Program-made: the position numbers and the translations under genes | Notes under the pieces: model-generated | Database searches by the model: none | What the model was told of the DNA's origin: nothing | The model's input: only the letters and a program-made list of their open reading frames with translations | Shown: piece by piece, positions 17,250 through 25,900 of the stretch | How positions within the stretch are numbered: position 1 is the stretch's first letter | Layout: each line of letters opens with the position of its first letter | Source: Streptomyces mirabilis | GTDB taxonomy: Bacteria > Actinomycetota > Actinomycetes > Streptomycetales > Streptomycetaceae | Length of the DNA stretch: 64,000 nucleotides | Reading direction: 5' to 3' | Assembly: GCF_039503195.1 (NCBI RefSeq) | Contig: NZ_JBCJKP010000001.1 | Coordinates: 5,952,001-6,016,000, forward strand

Positions 17250-18641
17250 TCAGCCCGTGCGGGGCGCCCGCCGCATCAACGCGTACAGCGTCGCGCTCAC
17301 CGTGAAGCCCACCAGGCAGGTGATGTCGCCGAAGGACGCCCAGTGCTTCGGCACCCAGCCGACGTACTTCTCCTGGTTGGAGAAGAGCGGGACCGAGACC
17401 GCCACGCCGGCCAACAGGGCGGTGATACCGGGCCGGTTGGTGAACGCGCGGTCGCCCAGGCGCCGGGCCGGCCCGTCGTCCGGGGTACGGGTCGCGAACC
17501 ACCGCTCCACCAGCACCACTCCCAGCCATGGTCCGATCCAGTACGCGACGACCAGCAGGAACGCCTCGTAGGCATGCCCGGCGTCGGACAGCGACGCCCA
17601 CGCCGCCGCCGTACCCGCCACGCCCGAGATCACCACCAGTGCACCGCGCCCCAGCCGGGCCGGCAGCCGCAGGCCGAGCGAGGTGATGGACATGGCGGAG
17701 GAGTAGACGTTCAGCGCGTTCGCCGAGATGCCGCCCAGGATGATGGAGAGCAGTACCAGGTCGCCGAGCCAGGACGGGAGATGGCCGGTGAAGGCGGCCG
17801 TCGGGGTCGCGCCGGCGGGGGCCGCGATCGTCGCCGACGCCGCGCCGACGAGGGAGACGACCGCGACGGAGAGGAAGAGTCCGACGGCCGGGTAGAGAGC
17901 GGTCCTGAACCTGTTCGCCGTACGGGGGAGGTAGCGCGAGTAGTCCGCGGCGTACGGGTTCCAGCCCGCCGCGTACCCCCAGGCCGTGCTGAACGCCAGC
18001 AGGAAGCCGCCGATGCCGCCGCCCCCGCCCGAGGCGCCCAGGTCCGCGTGGTCGAACGTCCACACCCCCGCCACCAGGAACACCACCGCCAGCGCCGGGA
18101 ACGCGTACTTCTCGAAGGCGTGCACGAAGTTGTGGCCGATGAAGCCGATCACGATCTCGACCGCCACCACGAGCAGCAGGGAGGGCAGGGGGCGCAGACC
18201 CGTCAGCGTGTTCAACGCGAACGCGGCGCTCACGCTGTTCACGGCGAACCAGCCCACACCCGCCACCAGGGCGTTCACTCCGGCCGGCAGCAGATTGCCC
18301 CGGTAGCCGAAGGAGAGGCGGCCGATCACCATCTGCGGGACGCCGAACCGGGGTCCGTCGAGGGACAGGACGCCTTGCGTCAGCGCGCCCAGCGCCGTGC
18401 CCAGCAGCAGTGCCGCGGCCGCCTGCCAGAAGTTCAGCCCGAAGAAGAGGACCGAGATCACGCCGATGTACACGGTCGCGAACTCGATGTTCGGGGAGGC
18501 CCAGGTCCACAGCAACTGGAGCGGGCTGCCGTGGCGTTCGGCGTCGGGGATCGGTTCCGAGCCCGCCGTCTCGACGGCGATGACTCGGTCGCCGTACTCG
18601 GGCGTGGTCGGTGCGGTGGTGCCGGCGGGAGCGGTCGTCAT
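17250..18641 (-). CDS. NCS1 family nucleobase:cation symporter (cytosine permease-like)
   Basis: A 463-residue membrane protein with about 12 hydrophobic segments and NCS1 hallmarks: WTWASPNIEFATVYIG near residue 45, GPRFGVPQMVIGRLSFGYRGN in the first third, and WNPYAADYSRYLPR near residue 225. Family members import cytosine, purines, allantoin or hydantoins with Na+ or H+. With a deaminase and PucR regulator some 5 kb away it suggests nucleobase uptake, though it is not in the same operon. It converges on the plus-strand remnant with four bases between stops. Confidence 0.88.
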   Translation of the reverse strand: MTTAPAGTTAPTTPEYGDRVIAVETAGSEPIPDAERHGSPLQLLWTWASPNIEFATVYIGVISVLFFGLNFWQAAAALLLGTALGALTQGVLSLDGPRFGVPQMVIGRLSFGYRGNLLPAGVNALVAGVGWFAVNSVSAAFALNTLTGLRPLPSLLLVVAVEIVIGFIGHNFVHAFEKYAFPALAVVFLVAGVWTFDHADLGASGGGGGIGGFLLAFSTAWGYAAGWNPYAADYSRYLPRTANRFRTALYPAVGLFLSVAVVSLVGAASATIAAPAGATPTAAFTGHLPSWLGDLVLLSIILGGISANALNVYSSAMSITSLGLRLPARLGRGALVVISGVAGTAAAWASLSDAGHAYEAFLLVVAYWIGPWLGVVLVERWFATRTPDDGPARRLGDRAFTNRPGITALLAGVAVSVPLFSNQEKYVGWVPKHWASFGDITCLVGFTVSATLYALMRRAPRTG

Positions 18642-18730
18642 GCACCGTAAGTGTCCGGGGCGCCGTCACCCCCGGCCAGAGGCGCACTGTCCGTTCCGGG
18701 AGGCTCGTCGGCGTACACCTTGTACGGGCG

Positions 18731-19138
18731 TCAGCTCTCGGACTCCTCGCCGGCCTCGCGCCGGCGCAGCTCCTCCTCGCGGCGCCGCAGGTCGGCCTCC
18801 CAGTCCTTCAGGAGTGCCTCGTCCTTGACGTTCTTGGAGGGCGCGGGCTCCGTGCTGAGCGAGTTCAGGAACTCGGGGTTGTCGTCGGGGGCGACGTACT
18901 GCGGGCGCTGCTCGCGGCGCCACTCCGAGGGCGTGACGCCTCGGGTCGGGCCCCGGCCGACCTTGCCGGCGACGAGCCAGGCGATCGGGCCGACGAGAAC
19001 TTCTCCGAAGAGCAGGATGACGATCACCCACACCACCTTGGGCAGGCCGCGGACCTCTTCCTCCGGCGTGTTCAGGCAGTCGATGAACGAGTAGATCCAC
19101 AGCGCCAGGACCAGCAGGAACGGCAGATACCTGAGCAT
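18731..19138 (-). CDS. PLDc_N (phospholipase D nuclease N-terminal) domain membrane protein
   Basis: A 135-residue protein with two transmembrane segments (about residues 3-20 and 33-58) enclosing the short motif YSFIDCLNTPEEEVRGLPK, followed by a charged Glu/Arg-rich tail with a probable coiled coil (DWEADLRRREEELRRREAG). This is the PLDc_N cap found as a stand-alone protein in actinobacteria, without phospholipase catalytic motifs. Role unknown, perhaps envelope-associated. Confidence 0.8.
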   Translation of the reverse strand: MLRYLPFLLVLALWIYSFIDCLNTPEEEVRGLPKVVWVIVILLFGEVLVGPIAWLVAGKVGRGPTRGVTPSEWRREQRPQYVAPDDNPEFLNSLSTEPAPSKNVKDEALLKDWEADLRRREEELRRREAGEESES

Positions 19139-19326
19139 GGCGGAACGGTCCCCCAGTGGACGGTGGCGGGGCGGTGCGCCCCGGTGACGCGCACAGGGTA
19201 GCGGCTGACTTCAACGGGGGGATGACACTTTCCCCGCCCCACCACCCCAGGGGCTCCGCCCGGCCCTGGAGCGGGGCTTCGCCCCGACTCCCCGTACGCC
19301 TGGTGGTTCGTCGGCCGCGGGTGGGC

Positions 19327-19357
19327 GGGGGCTGGTCGCGCAGTTCCCCGCGCCCCT
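19327..19357. repeat. dispersed intergenic repeat, copy 2
   Basis: GGGGGCTGGTCGCGCAGTTC followed by CCCGCGCCCCT. An imperfect stem pairs GGGG with CCCC and CGCG with CGCG around a CAGTTCCC loop. This copy has the opposite orientation to those at 7395, 27555, 29909 and 38131. Confidence 0.8.
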
Positions 19358-19402
19358 GAAGGGGCGCTGCCCCTCGGGGCGGTTCCTCGGCCGTGGGTCG
19401 TT

Positions 19403-19433
19403 GGGGGTTGATCGCGCAGTTACCCGCGCCCCT
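19403..19433. repeat. dispersed intergenic repeat, copy 3 (diverged)
   Basis: GGGGGTTGATCGCGCAGTTA followed by CCCGCGCCCCT matches copy 2 except for a few substitutions, and lies 76 bases from it in the same orientation. Confidence 0.75.
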
Positions 19434-19649
19434 GAAAGCCTCGGCCCACCCGGCGTTCGCGGGCGAAGCCGGAGGCCGCACGCACCCCACCCACCCCGGC
19501 CCGCATCTTTCAGCCCGTCCGGCGTCTGGGGGCGGCGCGGGAGGCCGATGCCCCACCCACCCATCCACGTCCGCGCCCCCCAGCCCGTCCGGCGTCTGAG
19601 GACGAGGCCGTTCGGACCGATGGGGGGTCTGGGGGCGTAGCCCCCGGGG

Positions 19650-19676
19650 ATGGGACGGGTAGGGGCGGCGGGGGCG
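19650..19676. repeat. 27-base perfect repeat, copy A
   Basis: The segment from 19650 to 19676 (beginning ATGGGACGGGTAGGGGCGGC) is identical to 27641-27667. In both places it follows a GGGGTCTGGGG or GGGGCCTGGGG hairpin-like sequence, so the repeat probably spans more than the identical core. Confidence 0.75.
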
Positions 19677-19734
19677 AGAGGGGTGGTCCTGCCCACGGCG
19701 GTGGGGCGCACGTCGGTGTCGGGTGGGCCTCAGC

Positions 19735-19740
19735 GATACT
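19735..19740 (+). promoter_or_regulatory. candidate -10 box, leaderless start of the UbiD-type gene
   Basis: GATACT ends seven bases before the ATG at 19748, so transcription would begin at or next to the start codon. No ribosome binding site is present upstream. Confidence 0.4.
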
Positions 19741-19747
19741 TGGACGC

Positions 19748-21205
19748 ATGGCTTACGACGATCTTCGATCCCTGCTGAGGGCGCTGGAGCGCGAGGGCGA
19801 CCTCAAGCGCATCAAGGCCGAGGTGGACCCGTATCTGGAGGTCGGGGAGATCGTCGACCGGGTGCAGAAGGCGGGTGGACCGGCGCTGCTCTTCGAGAAC
19901 GTGCGCGGGTCCGCCATGCCGCTCGCCATGAATGTCTTCGGCACCGACCGGCGGCTGCTGAAGGCCCTCGGCCTGAAGTCGTACGGCGAGATCAGCGAGA
20001 AGATCGGCGGCCTGCTCAGGCCCGAGCTGCCCCACGGCTTCGTCGGCGTACGCGAGGCCTTCGGCAAGCTCGGCGCGATGACCCACGTACCGCCGAAGAA
20101 GGTGAAGTCCGACAACGCGCCCGTGCAGGAGGTCGTGCTGCACGGTGAGGACGTCGACCTGGACGCCCTCCCCGCGCTCTTCACCTGGCCCCAGGACGGC
20201 GGCTCCTTCTTCAACCTCGGACTCACCCACACCAAGGACCCGGAGAGCGGAATCCGCAACCTCGGGCTCTACCGCCTCCAGCGCCACGACAAGCGCACCA
20301 TCGGGATGCACTGGCAGATCCACAAGGACAGCCGCAACCACTACCAGGTGGCGGCGAGAAGGGGAGAGCGGCTGCCGGTCGCGATCGCCTTCGGGTGCCC
20401 GCCCGCCGTGACGTACGCCTCCACCGCCCCGCTGCCCGGTGACATCGACGAGTACCTCTTCGCCGGGTTCATCCAGGGCAAGCGGATCGAGATGGTGGAC
20501 TGCAAGACCGTCCCGCTGCAGGTGCCCGCGAACGCGGAGGTCGTGCTCGAAGGGTGGCTGGAGCCGGGGGAGATGCTCCCGGAGGGACCCTTCGGCGACC
20601 ACACCGGGTTCTACACGCCTCAGGAGCCCTTCCCGGCGCTGACCATCGACTGCGTCACCATGCGCAAGCGGCCGCTGCTCCAGTCGATCGTCGTGGGGCG
20701 GCCCCCGACGGAGGACGGCCCCCTCGGGCGGGCGACCGAGCGCTTCTTCCTCCCCCTGCTGAAGATCATCGTGCCGGACATCGTGGACTACCACCTCCCC
20801 GAGGCCGGTGGCTTCCACAACTGCGCGATCATCGCGATCGACAAGAAATATCCCAAGCACGCCCAAAAGGTGATGCACGCGGTCTGGGGGGCGCACATGA
20901 TGTCCCTCACGAAGCTCATCGTGGTCGTGGACTCGGACTGTGACGTCCACGATCTCCACGAGGTCGCGTGGCGGGCCCTCGGCAACACCGACTACGCCCG
21001 CGACCTCACCGTCGTCGAAGGCCCCGTCGACCATCTCGACCACGCCTCCTACCAGCAGTTCTGGGGCGGCAAGGCGGGCATCGACGCGACGAGGAAGTGG
21101 CCCGAGGAGGGCTACACCCGGGACGGGGGATGGCCGGAAATGGTTCTCTCCGACCCGGAGACGGCGGCGACGGTCGACCGCCGCTGGAAGGAGTACGGCC
21201 TGTGA
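19748..21205 (+). CDS. mqnL: menaquinone biosynthesis decarboxylase, UbiD family
   Basis: A 485-residue UbiD-type decarboxylase, normal length for the family. Typical features are GGPALLFENVRG near residue 43, the Arg/Glu-containing prenyl-FMN region with NLGLYRLQRHDKRTIGMHWQ, and EGPFGDHTGFYTPQEPFP near residue 280. UbiD enzymes use prenylated FMN, supplied by the UbiX-type enzyme two genes on, to decarboxylate aromatic acids; here the substrate is probably 1,4-dihydroxy-6-naphthoate. It heads a UbiD-UbiA-UbiX cluster followed by mqnE. Confidence 0.88.
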   Translation: MAYDDLRSLLRALEREGDLKRIKAEVDPYLEVGEIVDRVQKAGGPALLFENVRGSAMPLAMNVFGTDRRLLKALGLKSYGEISEKIGGLLRPELPHGFVGVREAFGKLGAMTHVPPKKVKSDNAPVQEVVLHGEDVDLDALPALFTWPQDGGSFFNLGLTHTKDPESGIRNLGLYRLQRHDKRTIGMHWQIHKDSRNHYQVAARRGERLPVAIAFGCPPAVTYASTAPLPGDIDEYLFAGFIQGKRIEMVDCKTVPLQVPANAEVVLEGWLEPGEMLPEGPFGDHTGFYTPQEPFPALTIDCVTMRKRPLLQSIVVGRPPTEDGPLGRATERFFLPLLKIIVPDIVDYHLPEAGGFHNCAIIAIDKKYPKHAQKVMHAVWGAHMMSLTKLIVVVDSDCDVHDLHEVAWRALGNTDYARDLTVVEGPVDHLDHASYQQFWGGKAGIDATRKWPEEGYTRDGGWPEMVLSDPETAATVDRRWKEYGL

Positions 21206-21251
21206 GGTCCATCGACAGCGGACGGATCGACAGCGGACGGGCGGCCGGCCG

Positions 21252-22157
21252 GTGACCAGCGCATCCGCCGCGCTCCCGCAGCAGCCGGGGCGCACCAAGG
21301 CCTTCCTCCGGCTCGTCATGATCGAGCACTCCGTCTTCGCGCTGCCCTTCGCCTACATCGCCGCGCTGACCGCGATGTTCGAGTGGGACAGGAACATCCA
21401 CTGGGGCAGGCTGCTGCTCGTCACGATCGCGATGGTCGGGCTGCGCACGTTCGCGATGGCGGCGAACCGGATCATCGACCGCGAGATCGACGCCCGCAAC
21501 CCGCGCACGGCCCACCGTGAGCTGGTCACCGGCGCGATGAGCGTGAAGCACGCGTGGACGGGCGCGCTGGTCGCGCTGGTCTTCTTCCTGGGGGCCGCGG
21601 CCCTCCTGAACCCCCTGTGCCTGGCCCTCGCCCCCATCGCGGTGATCCCGATGGTGGTGTACCCGTACGGCAAACGGTTCACGAACTTCCCGCAGGCCAT
21701 CCTGGGCCTGGCCCAGGCGATGGGCCCGATCGGCGGCTGGCTGGCGATCTCCGGCGAGTGGTCGTGGGACGCCGTCATCCTGGGGCTCGCGGTCGGGATC
21801 TGGATCGGCGGCTTCGACCTGATCTACGCCTGCCAGGACGTCGACACGGACCGCGAGATCGGGGTCATGTCGGTACCGGCGCGCTTCGGTATCCCCGCCG
21901 CGATCTGGGGGGCGCGCGGCTGCCACGCCGTCACCACCGCGCTGTTCGCCTGGTACGCCGTCGCCACCGACGCGGGCGCGTTCTTCTGGCTGGGCCTGCT
22001 GATCGTCGCGGGCGCGTTCCTCTACGAGCACTCCATCGTGAAGCCGCACGACCTGTCCCGTCTGAACCGCGCGTTCTTCCAAGTCAACGGATTCATCGGC
22101 ATCGCCCTGTTCGTGTGTGCCCTGCTCGATCTGCTGGTCCGCGGGCTCACGGTCTGA
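21252..22157 (+). CDS. mqnP: menaquinone prenyltransferase, UbiA family
   Basis: A 301-residue membrane prenyltransferase with about eight hydrophobic segments. The first Asp-rich motif is NRIIDREIDARNPRT near residue 75 and the second is DVDTDREIGVMSVPARFG near residue 200; both bind Mg-diphosphate of the polyprenyl donor. In this context it attaches the prenyl chain to the naphthoate product of the futalosine pathway. The GTG at 21252 was chosen; the frame runs open upstream into the UbiD gene. The 46 bases before it hold a direct repeat (ATCGACAGCGGACGG twice). Confidence 0.9.
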   Translation: MTSASAALPQQPGRTKAFLRLVMIEHSVFALPFAYIAALTAMFEWDRNIHWGRLLLVTIAMVGLRTFAMAANRIIDREIDARNPRTAHRELVTGAMSVKHAWTGALVALVFFLGAAALLNPLCLALAPIAVIPMVVYPYGKRFTNFPQAILGLAQAMGPIGGWLAISGEWSWDAVILGLAVGIWIGGFDLIYACQDVDTDREIGVMSVPARFGIPAAIWGARGCHAVTTALFAWYAVATDAGAFFWLGLLIVAGAFLYEHSIVKPHDLSRLNRAFFQVNGFIGIALFVCALLDLLVRGLTV

Positions 22158-22175
22158 ATCCCGACAGCCGCCGGA

Positions 22176-22181
22176 TACCCT
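22176..22181 (+). promoter_or_regulatory. candidate -10 box, leaderless start of the UbiX-type gene
   Basis: TACCCT ends seven bases before the ATG at 22189, with no ribosome binding site. The gap to the UbiA-type gene is only 31 bases, so operon read-through is also likely. Confidence 0.35.
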
Positions 22182-22188
22182 CGACGTC

Positions 22189-22863
22189 ATGAAGCCAGGA
22201 CAGACGCAGCGCCGGCCTTGGATCGTGGGGGTGTCGGGTGCCTCCGGTACGCCGTACGCCGCCTCCGTGCTGCGGGCGCTCCTGGCGGCGGGGGAGAGCG
22301 TCGACCTGGTGGTCTCGCGCGCCTCCCGGCTCACGCTGCTCGACGAGACCGGCCTTCCCTTCCGGGACGCGCACTGGCAGGACGACCTGCGGGAATGGCT
22401 GGCGCGTGGCGCGGACGGCAAGCCCGGCACCTTCGACGTGCGCATCGAGGGCGTACGGCACTGGAGCGCCGGTGACCTGGCGGCGGGGCCGTCCTCGGGC
22501 TCGTACCCCTCCAAGGGCATGCTGATCGTGCCGGCCTCGACGGCCTGCGTGGCCGGAGTCGCCCTGGGGCTGTCGAAGGATCTGCTGCAGCGCGCGGCGA
22601 GTGTGACGCTCAAGGAGGGGCGCAAGCTCGTCGTCGCCGTCCGTGAGACCCCGTTGAACGGGCAGACGCTGCGTCATCTGGTCTCCCTGGACGACGCGGG
22701 CGCCACCGTGCTGCCCGCCTCTCCGGCGTTCTACGCGGGGGCCACCCACATCCAGGACCTGGTGGACTTCGTCGCCGGGCGGGTGTTGGACGCGGCGGGC
22801 GTCGAACACGGGCTGTACCGCCGGTGGGAGGGCGAACTCGGCGGCGGTTCCCGAGCGACCTGA
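22189..22863 (+). CDS. mqnM: flavin prenyltransferase, UbiX family
   Basis: A 224-residue flavoprotein of the UbiX/Pad1 family. Seen are the N-terminal VGVSGASGTPYAASVLRAL FMN loop, the Ser-rich SSGSYPSKGMLIVPASTACVAGVALG segment near residue 105, and VAVRETPLNGQTLRHLVSL near residue 150. It makes prenyl-FMN, the cofactor required by the neighbouring UbiD-type decarboxylase. The ATG at 22189 is preferred to the upstream ATG at 22117, which lies within the UbiA-type gene. Confidence 0.9.
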   Translation: MKPGQTQRRPWIVGVSGASGTPYAASVLRALLAAGESVDLVVSRASRLTLLDETGLPFRDAHWQDDLREWLARGADGKPGTFDVRIEGVRHWSAGDLAAGPSSGSYPSKGMLIVPASTACVAGVALGLSKDLLQRAASVTLKEGRKLVVAVRETPLNGQTLRHLVSLDDAGATVLPASPAFYAGATHIQDLVDFVAGRVLDAAGVEHGLYRRWEGELGGGSRAT

Positions 22864-22892
22864 GCGGCCACGGCCGAGCACCTGTGAAGCGA

Positions 22893-22972
22893 AGCACGCA
22901 CGACCCGAGCACGCACGACCCGAGCACGCACGACCCGAGCACGCACGACCCGAGCACGCACGACCCGAGCAC
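22893..22972 (+). repeat. 15-bp tandem repeat (five copies plus partial)
   Basis: AGCACGCACGACCCG is repeated exactly five times from 22893 to 22967, with a 5-base partial copy after it. Read in frame it gives Ser-Thr-His-Asp-Pro repeats, but the short frame lacks a ribosome site. It lies in the spacer between the UbiX-type and Lrp genes and may vary in copy number between strains. Confidence 0.9.
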
Positions 22973-23031
22973 CACTGAGCAACATCGCACCACTCACGAC
23001 TCACACACTTCAGCGGAAGGCTAGCGATCGC

Positions 23032-23487
23032 ATGGACGCGGTGGACAGGCAGCTCATCCAGGCCCTGAGAGAGAACGGCCGGGCCTCCTACGCGGAGCTG
23101 GGGCGCCTCGTCGGTCTGTCGGGACCCAGCGTCACCGACCGCATCAACCGGCTGGAGGCGGCCGGGGTCATCACCGGTTACCGCGCCACCGTCGACTCCG
23201 CCTCGCTCGGTCTCGGTGTCACCGCCCTGATCGGCATCTCGCTCTCCGACGCCGCCGACCACGAGGACGTGGCCCGGCGGATGCGGGACCTCGGCGAGAT
23301 CGAGGACTGCTGGTTCATCGCGGGCGACGACTCGTTCATGCTCAAGGTGCGGGCGAGTGATGTCGACGGGCTGGAGAAGACCATCCGACGGCTCTCGGGG
23401 ACGAAGGGTGTCTCCCGGACCCGTACGACGATCGTGCTCTCCACGAAGTGGGAGAACCGGGTCGGAGAGCTGCCCGAAGAGGGCTAG
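23032..23487 (+). CDS. Lrp/AsnC family transcriptional regulator
   Basis: A 151-residue regulator with an N-terminal winged HTH (MDAVDRQLIQALRENGRASY and VGLSGPSVTDRINRLEAAGV) and a C-terminal RAM ligand-binding domain (ALIGISL, EDCWFIAGDDSFMLKVRASD, VSRTRTTIVLSTKWENR). Its place between menaquinone genes and directly before mqnE suggests, but does not show, control of the quinone pathway by an amino acid-type ligand. Confidence 0.9.
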   Translation: MDAVDRQLIQALRENGRASYAELGRLVGLSGPSVTDRINRLEAAGVITGYRATVDSASLGLGVTALIGISLSDAADHEDVARRMRDLGEIEDCWFIAGDDSFMLKVRASDVDGLEKTIRRLSGTKGVSRTRTTIVLSTKWENRVGELPEEG

Positions 23488-23509
23488 GGCACGACGTGCC
23501 TGATGGGGG

Positions 23510-23535
23510 CCCCTCCCGCCCGGAGGGCGGGGGAG
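23510..23535. terminator. hairpin between the Lrp gene and mqnE
   Basis: CCCGCCC (23515-23521) pairs with GGGCGGG (23525-23531) around a GGA loop, 28 bases after the Lrp stop. It is GC-only with no T-tract, common for actinobacterial transcript ends; it may attenuate rather than stop transcription into mqnE. Confidence 0.45.
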
Positions 23536-23573
23536 TACGGTTTACGAAGGCTGTCTGAGGAAGAGGTAGAGGC

Positions 23574-24737
23574 ATGGACGTCGGGCTCAAGCGCGAGCTG
23601 GAGCAGAAGGTTCGAGCCGGTGAGCGGCTGACCCGCGAAGACGGCATCGCGCTGTACGAGTCGGACGACCTGGCCTGGCTGGGCGGGCTCGCCCACGAGG
23701 TGCGCACGCGCAAGAACGGCGACGTCGTGCACTTCAACGTCAACCGCCACCTCAACATGACGAACGTGTGCACCGCGTCCTGCGCGTACTGCTCGTTCCA
23801 GCGCAAGCCGGGCGAGAAGGACGCGTACACGATGCGCATCGAGGAGGCCGTCCGCCTCGCCAAGGCGATGGAGAACGACAACCTCACCGAGCTGCACATC
23901 GTCAACGGCCTGCACCCGAACCTGCCGTGGCGCTACTACCCGCGGTCGCTGAGCGAGCTGAAGAAGGCCCTCCCGAACGTCTCCCTGAAGGCCTTCACGG
24001 CGACGGAGATCCACCACTTCGAGACCATCTCCGGGCTGTCGGCGTCGGAGATCCTCGACGAGCTGATCGAGGCGGGCCTCGAGTCCCTCACCGGCGGCGG
24101 CGCGGAGATCTTCGACTGGGAGGTCCGCCAGCACATCGTGGACCACCGCACGCACTGGGAGGACTGGTCGCGCATCCACCGGCTCGCGCACGAGAAGGGT
24201 CTGAAGACCCCGTGCACGATGCTGTACGGGCACATCGAGGAGCCCCGCCACCGCGTCGACCACGTCCTCAGGCTGCGTGAGCTCCAGGACGAGACCGGCG
24301 GCTTCCAGGTCTTCATCCCGCTGCGCTACCAGCACGACTTCGTGGACATGAAGGACGGTAAGGTCCGCAACCGGCTCCAGGCGCGCACCCAGATGGCGAC
24401 CGGTGCCGAGGCCCTGAAGACCTTCGCCGTCTCCCGTCTCCTCTTCGACAACGTGCCGCACGTCAAGGTCTTCTGGGTGATGCACGGCGTGCAGACCGCG
24501 CAGCTCGCCCTCCAGCACGGTGCCGACGACATGGACGGCTCGGTCGTCGAGTACAAGATCACGCACGACGCGGACAACTACGGCACGCCGAACAAGCTGA
24601 CCCGCGAGGACCTGCTCGACCTGATCCGCGACGCGGGTTTCCAGCCGGTCGAGCGCAACACCCGCTACGAGATCATCCGCGAGTACGACGGCCCGGACCC
24701 GGCGCGCCGCGAGTCGCCGCAGCCGATGCGCGTCTGA
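23574..24737 (+). CDS. mqnE: aminofutalosine synthase MqnE
   Basis: A 387-residue radical SAM enzyme. The cluster motif CTASCAYC supplies Cys66, Cys70 and Cys73. Later segments LTELHIVNGLHPNLPWRYY, SLTGGGAEIF and KTPCTMLYGHIEEP match MqnE rather than the paralogous MqnC. It joins the enolpyruvyl product of MqnA to SAM, giving aminofutalosine. GAAGAGGTAGAGG precedes the ATG. Together with mqnA and mqnC in this window it shows that menaquinone is made by the futalosine route. Confidence 0.95.
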   Translation: MDVGLKRELEQKVRAGERLTREDGIALYESDDLAWLGGLAHEVRTRKNGDVVHFNVNRHLNMTNVCTASCAYCSFQRKPGEKDAYTMRIEEAVRLAKAMENDNLTELHIVNGLHPNLPWRYYPRSLSELKKALPNVSLKAFTATEIHHFETISGLSASEILDELIEAGLESLTGGGAEIFDWEVRQHIVDHRTHWEDWSRIHRLAHEKGLKTPCTMLYGHIEEPRHRVDHVLRLRELQDETGGFQVFIPLRYQHDFVDMKDGKVRNRLQARTQMATGAEALKTFAVSRLLFDNVPHVKVFWVMHGVQTAQLALQHGADDMDGSVVEYKITHDADNYGTPNKLTREDLLDLIRDAGFQPVERNTRYEIIREYDGPDPARRESPQPMRV

Positions 24738-24904
24738 CGCTCCGCGGTCCGGTCGCACGCCCATGACGCCCCCGGTGCCGGTTCCCTTCTCGCGGAGGGG
24801 GCCGGCCTTGCGCTTCGTCCGACGACTGCGTCCTCGTGTTCCGGAAGTTCAACCCGGCGTGGACGGGTGACATCTGCAGTTGGTCCCCTCCGACCTCGGT
24901 GTTC

Positions 24905-24910
24905 TACGCT
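24905..24910 (+). promoter_or_regulatory. candidate -10 box, leaderless start of the GNAT gene
   Basis: TACGCT lies eight bases before GTG 24919. This spacing supports that start over GTG 24913 and TTG 24880. Confidence 0.35.
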
Positions 24911-24918
24911 CGGTGGCC

Positions 24919-25458
24919 GTGCCACTGACCTTCACCCTGTTCACCCGTGACGCGCAGCCGACCCACCCCCTGCCCGACCAGCTGCTCGCCCTCTGGACGG
25001 ATGTCACCAACGCGGGCGGTGCGGTCGGCTTCGTGCCACCGGTGACCGCCGTCGACATACGCCCCCGCGCCGAGGCCCACCTCACCGCGATAGCCGAGGG
25101 CCGCACCCGGCTCCTCGCCGGATTCACCGCCGACGGCCGGCTCGCCGCCACCGCGTTCCTCGCCCTCAACGACCACCCCCTCATGCGCCACTGGGCCTGG
25201 CTGTACACCGTCATGGTCGACCCGGCCCTCCAGGGTCGCGGCTACGGCGCCGACCTGCTCCGCGAGGCCGAGGACCGGGCCCGCGCGCTCGGCCTGGAGG
25301 GACTCCGCCTCACCTGCCGGGGCGGGGAGGGACTGGAACGCTTCTACGCCTCCTGCGGCTACAAGGAGATCGGCCGGGCGCCCGACGCGCTGCGTGTCGC
25401 GCCGGGCGACGACCGTGACGAGATCACGATGCTGCTGCCTCTCCCGCCTGGCGACTGA
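24919..25458 (+). CDS. GNAT family N-acetyltransferase
   Basis: A 179-residue acetyltransferase with the acetyl-CoA loop DPALQGRGYGADLLREAEDRARALG near residue 105 and the closing strand ERFYASCGYKEIGR near residue 140. The substrate is unknown. The start was placed at GTG 24919, which begins the conserved-looking PLTFTLFTRD and lies at leaderless spacing from a -10-like TACGCT. Confidence 0.8.
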   Translation: MPLTFTLFTRDAQPTHPLPDQLLALWTDVTNAGGAVGFVPPVTAVDIRPRAEAHLTAIAEGRTRLLAGFTADGRLAATAFLALNDHPLMRHWAWLYTVMVDPALQGRGYGADLLREAEDRARALGLEGLRLTCRGGEGLERFYASCGYKEIGRAPDALRVAPGDDRDEITMLLPLPPGD

Positions 25459-25552
25459 GGCCCCCCTGCACGAGGATCGGGCCGGGCGTGCTTCACTGGA
25501 CGGTGCCCTTTGGGAACGTTCGAAACGGTTCGGAACGGAAGAGTGGATTGAC

Positions 25553-25858
25553 ATGGGCCGCTACACACTGATGCGCCTCGGCGTCTTCGCCGGCTGCCTC
25601 GTGGTCGTCTGGGGCCTCGTCTACCTGGGCATCGCTCCGCGCGGCCTGGGTGACTCCAACTACATGTGGATCGTCCTGCTCGCGCTGGTGATCTCCGCGC
25701 CCATCAGTTTCGTCGTGCTGCGCAAGGAGCGCGACCGCGCCTCCGCCCAGGTCGTCGCGCGCGTGGATCGCATGAAGACCAACCTGGAGCAGAACCGCAG
25801 CCAGGAGGACGGCGTGGACGACGCCACCCGCGGCGGCGTGCGGGGCCAGACCTCGTAA
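25553..25858 (+). CDS. DUF4229 small membrane protein
   Basis: A 101-residue protein with two transmembrane helices (about residues 10-28 and 40-58), then a conserved basic VLRKERDRASAQVVARVDRMKTN segment and a polar tail. This is the actinobacterial DUF4229 architecture; its function is not known. The ATG at 25553 follows GGAACGGAAGAG. Confidence 0.8.
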   Translation: MGRYTLMRLGVFAGCLVVVWGLVYLGIAPRGLGDSNYMWIVLLALVISAPISFVVLRKERDRASAQVVARVDRMKTNLEQNRSQEDGVDDATRGGVRGQTS

Positions 25859-25887
25859 CGCTGTGCCTGGCCGACGGCGGCCGATCG

Positions 25888-25893
25888 TACGCT
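25888..25893 (+). promoter_or_regulatory. candidate -10 box, leaderless start of the tetR gene
   Basis: TACGCT ends seven bases before ATG 25901, and no ribosome binding site is seen. Confidence 0.35.
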
Positions 25894-25900
25894 TGCCCGT

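Larger units (their letters stand above)
19139..19747. other. 609-base gene-free spacer made largely of repeats
   Basis: This divergent spacer separates the PLDc_N gene from the UbiD-type gene and holds no convincing gene. It contains two copies of the dispersed stem-loop element (19327-19357, 19403-19433), two copies of CAGCCCGTCCGGCGTCTG (19511-19528 and 19581-19598), a GGGGGC/GCCCCC hairpin near 19631-19645, and a 27-base segment (19650-19676) that recurs exactly at 27641-27667. The last bases hold the likely promoter of the UbiD-type gene. Confidence 0.8.

Noticed and set aside
22893..22972. Possible CRISPR-like array
   Set aside because: Fifteen-base units are directly adjacent with no spacers, and no cas genes are present.
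22824..23024. 66-residue frame with Ser-Thr-His-Asp-Pro repeats
   Set aside because: It overlaps the end of the UbiX-type gene, has no ribosome site and is only the translation of a DNA tandem repeat.
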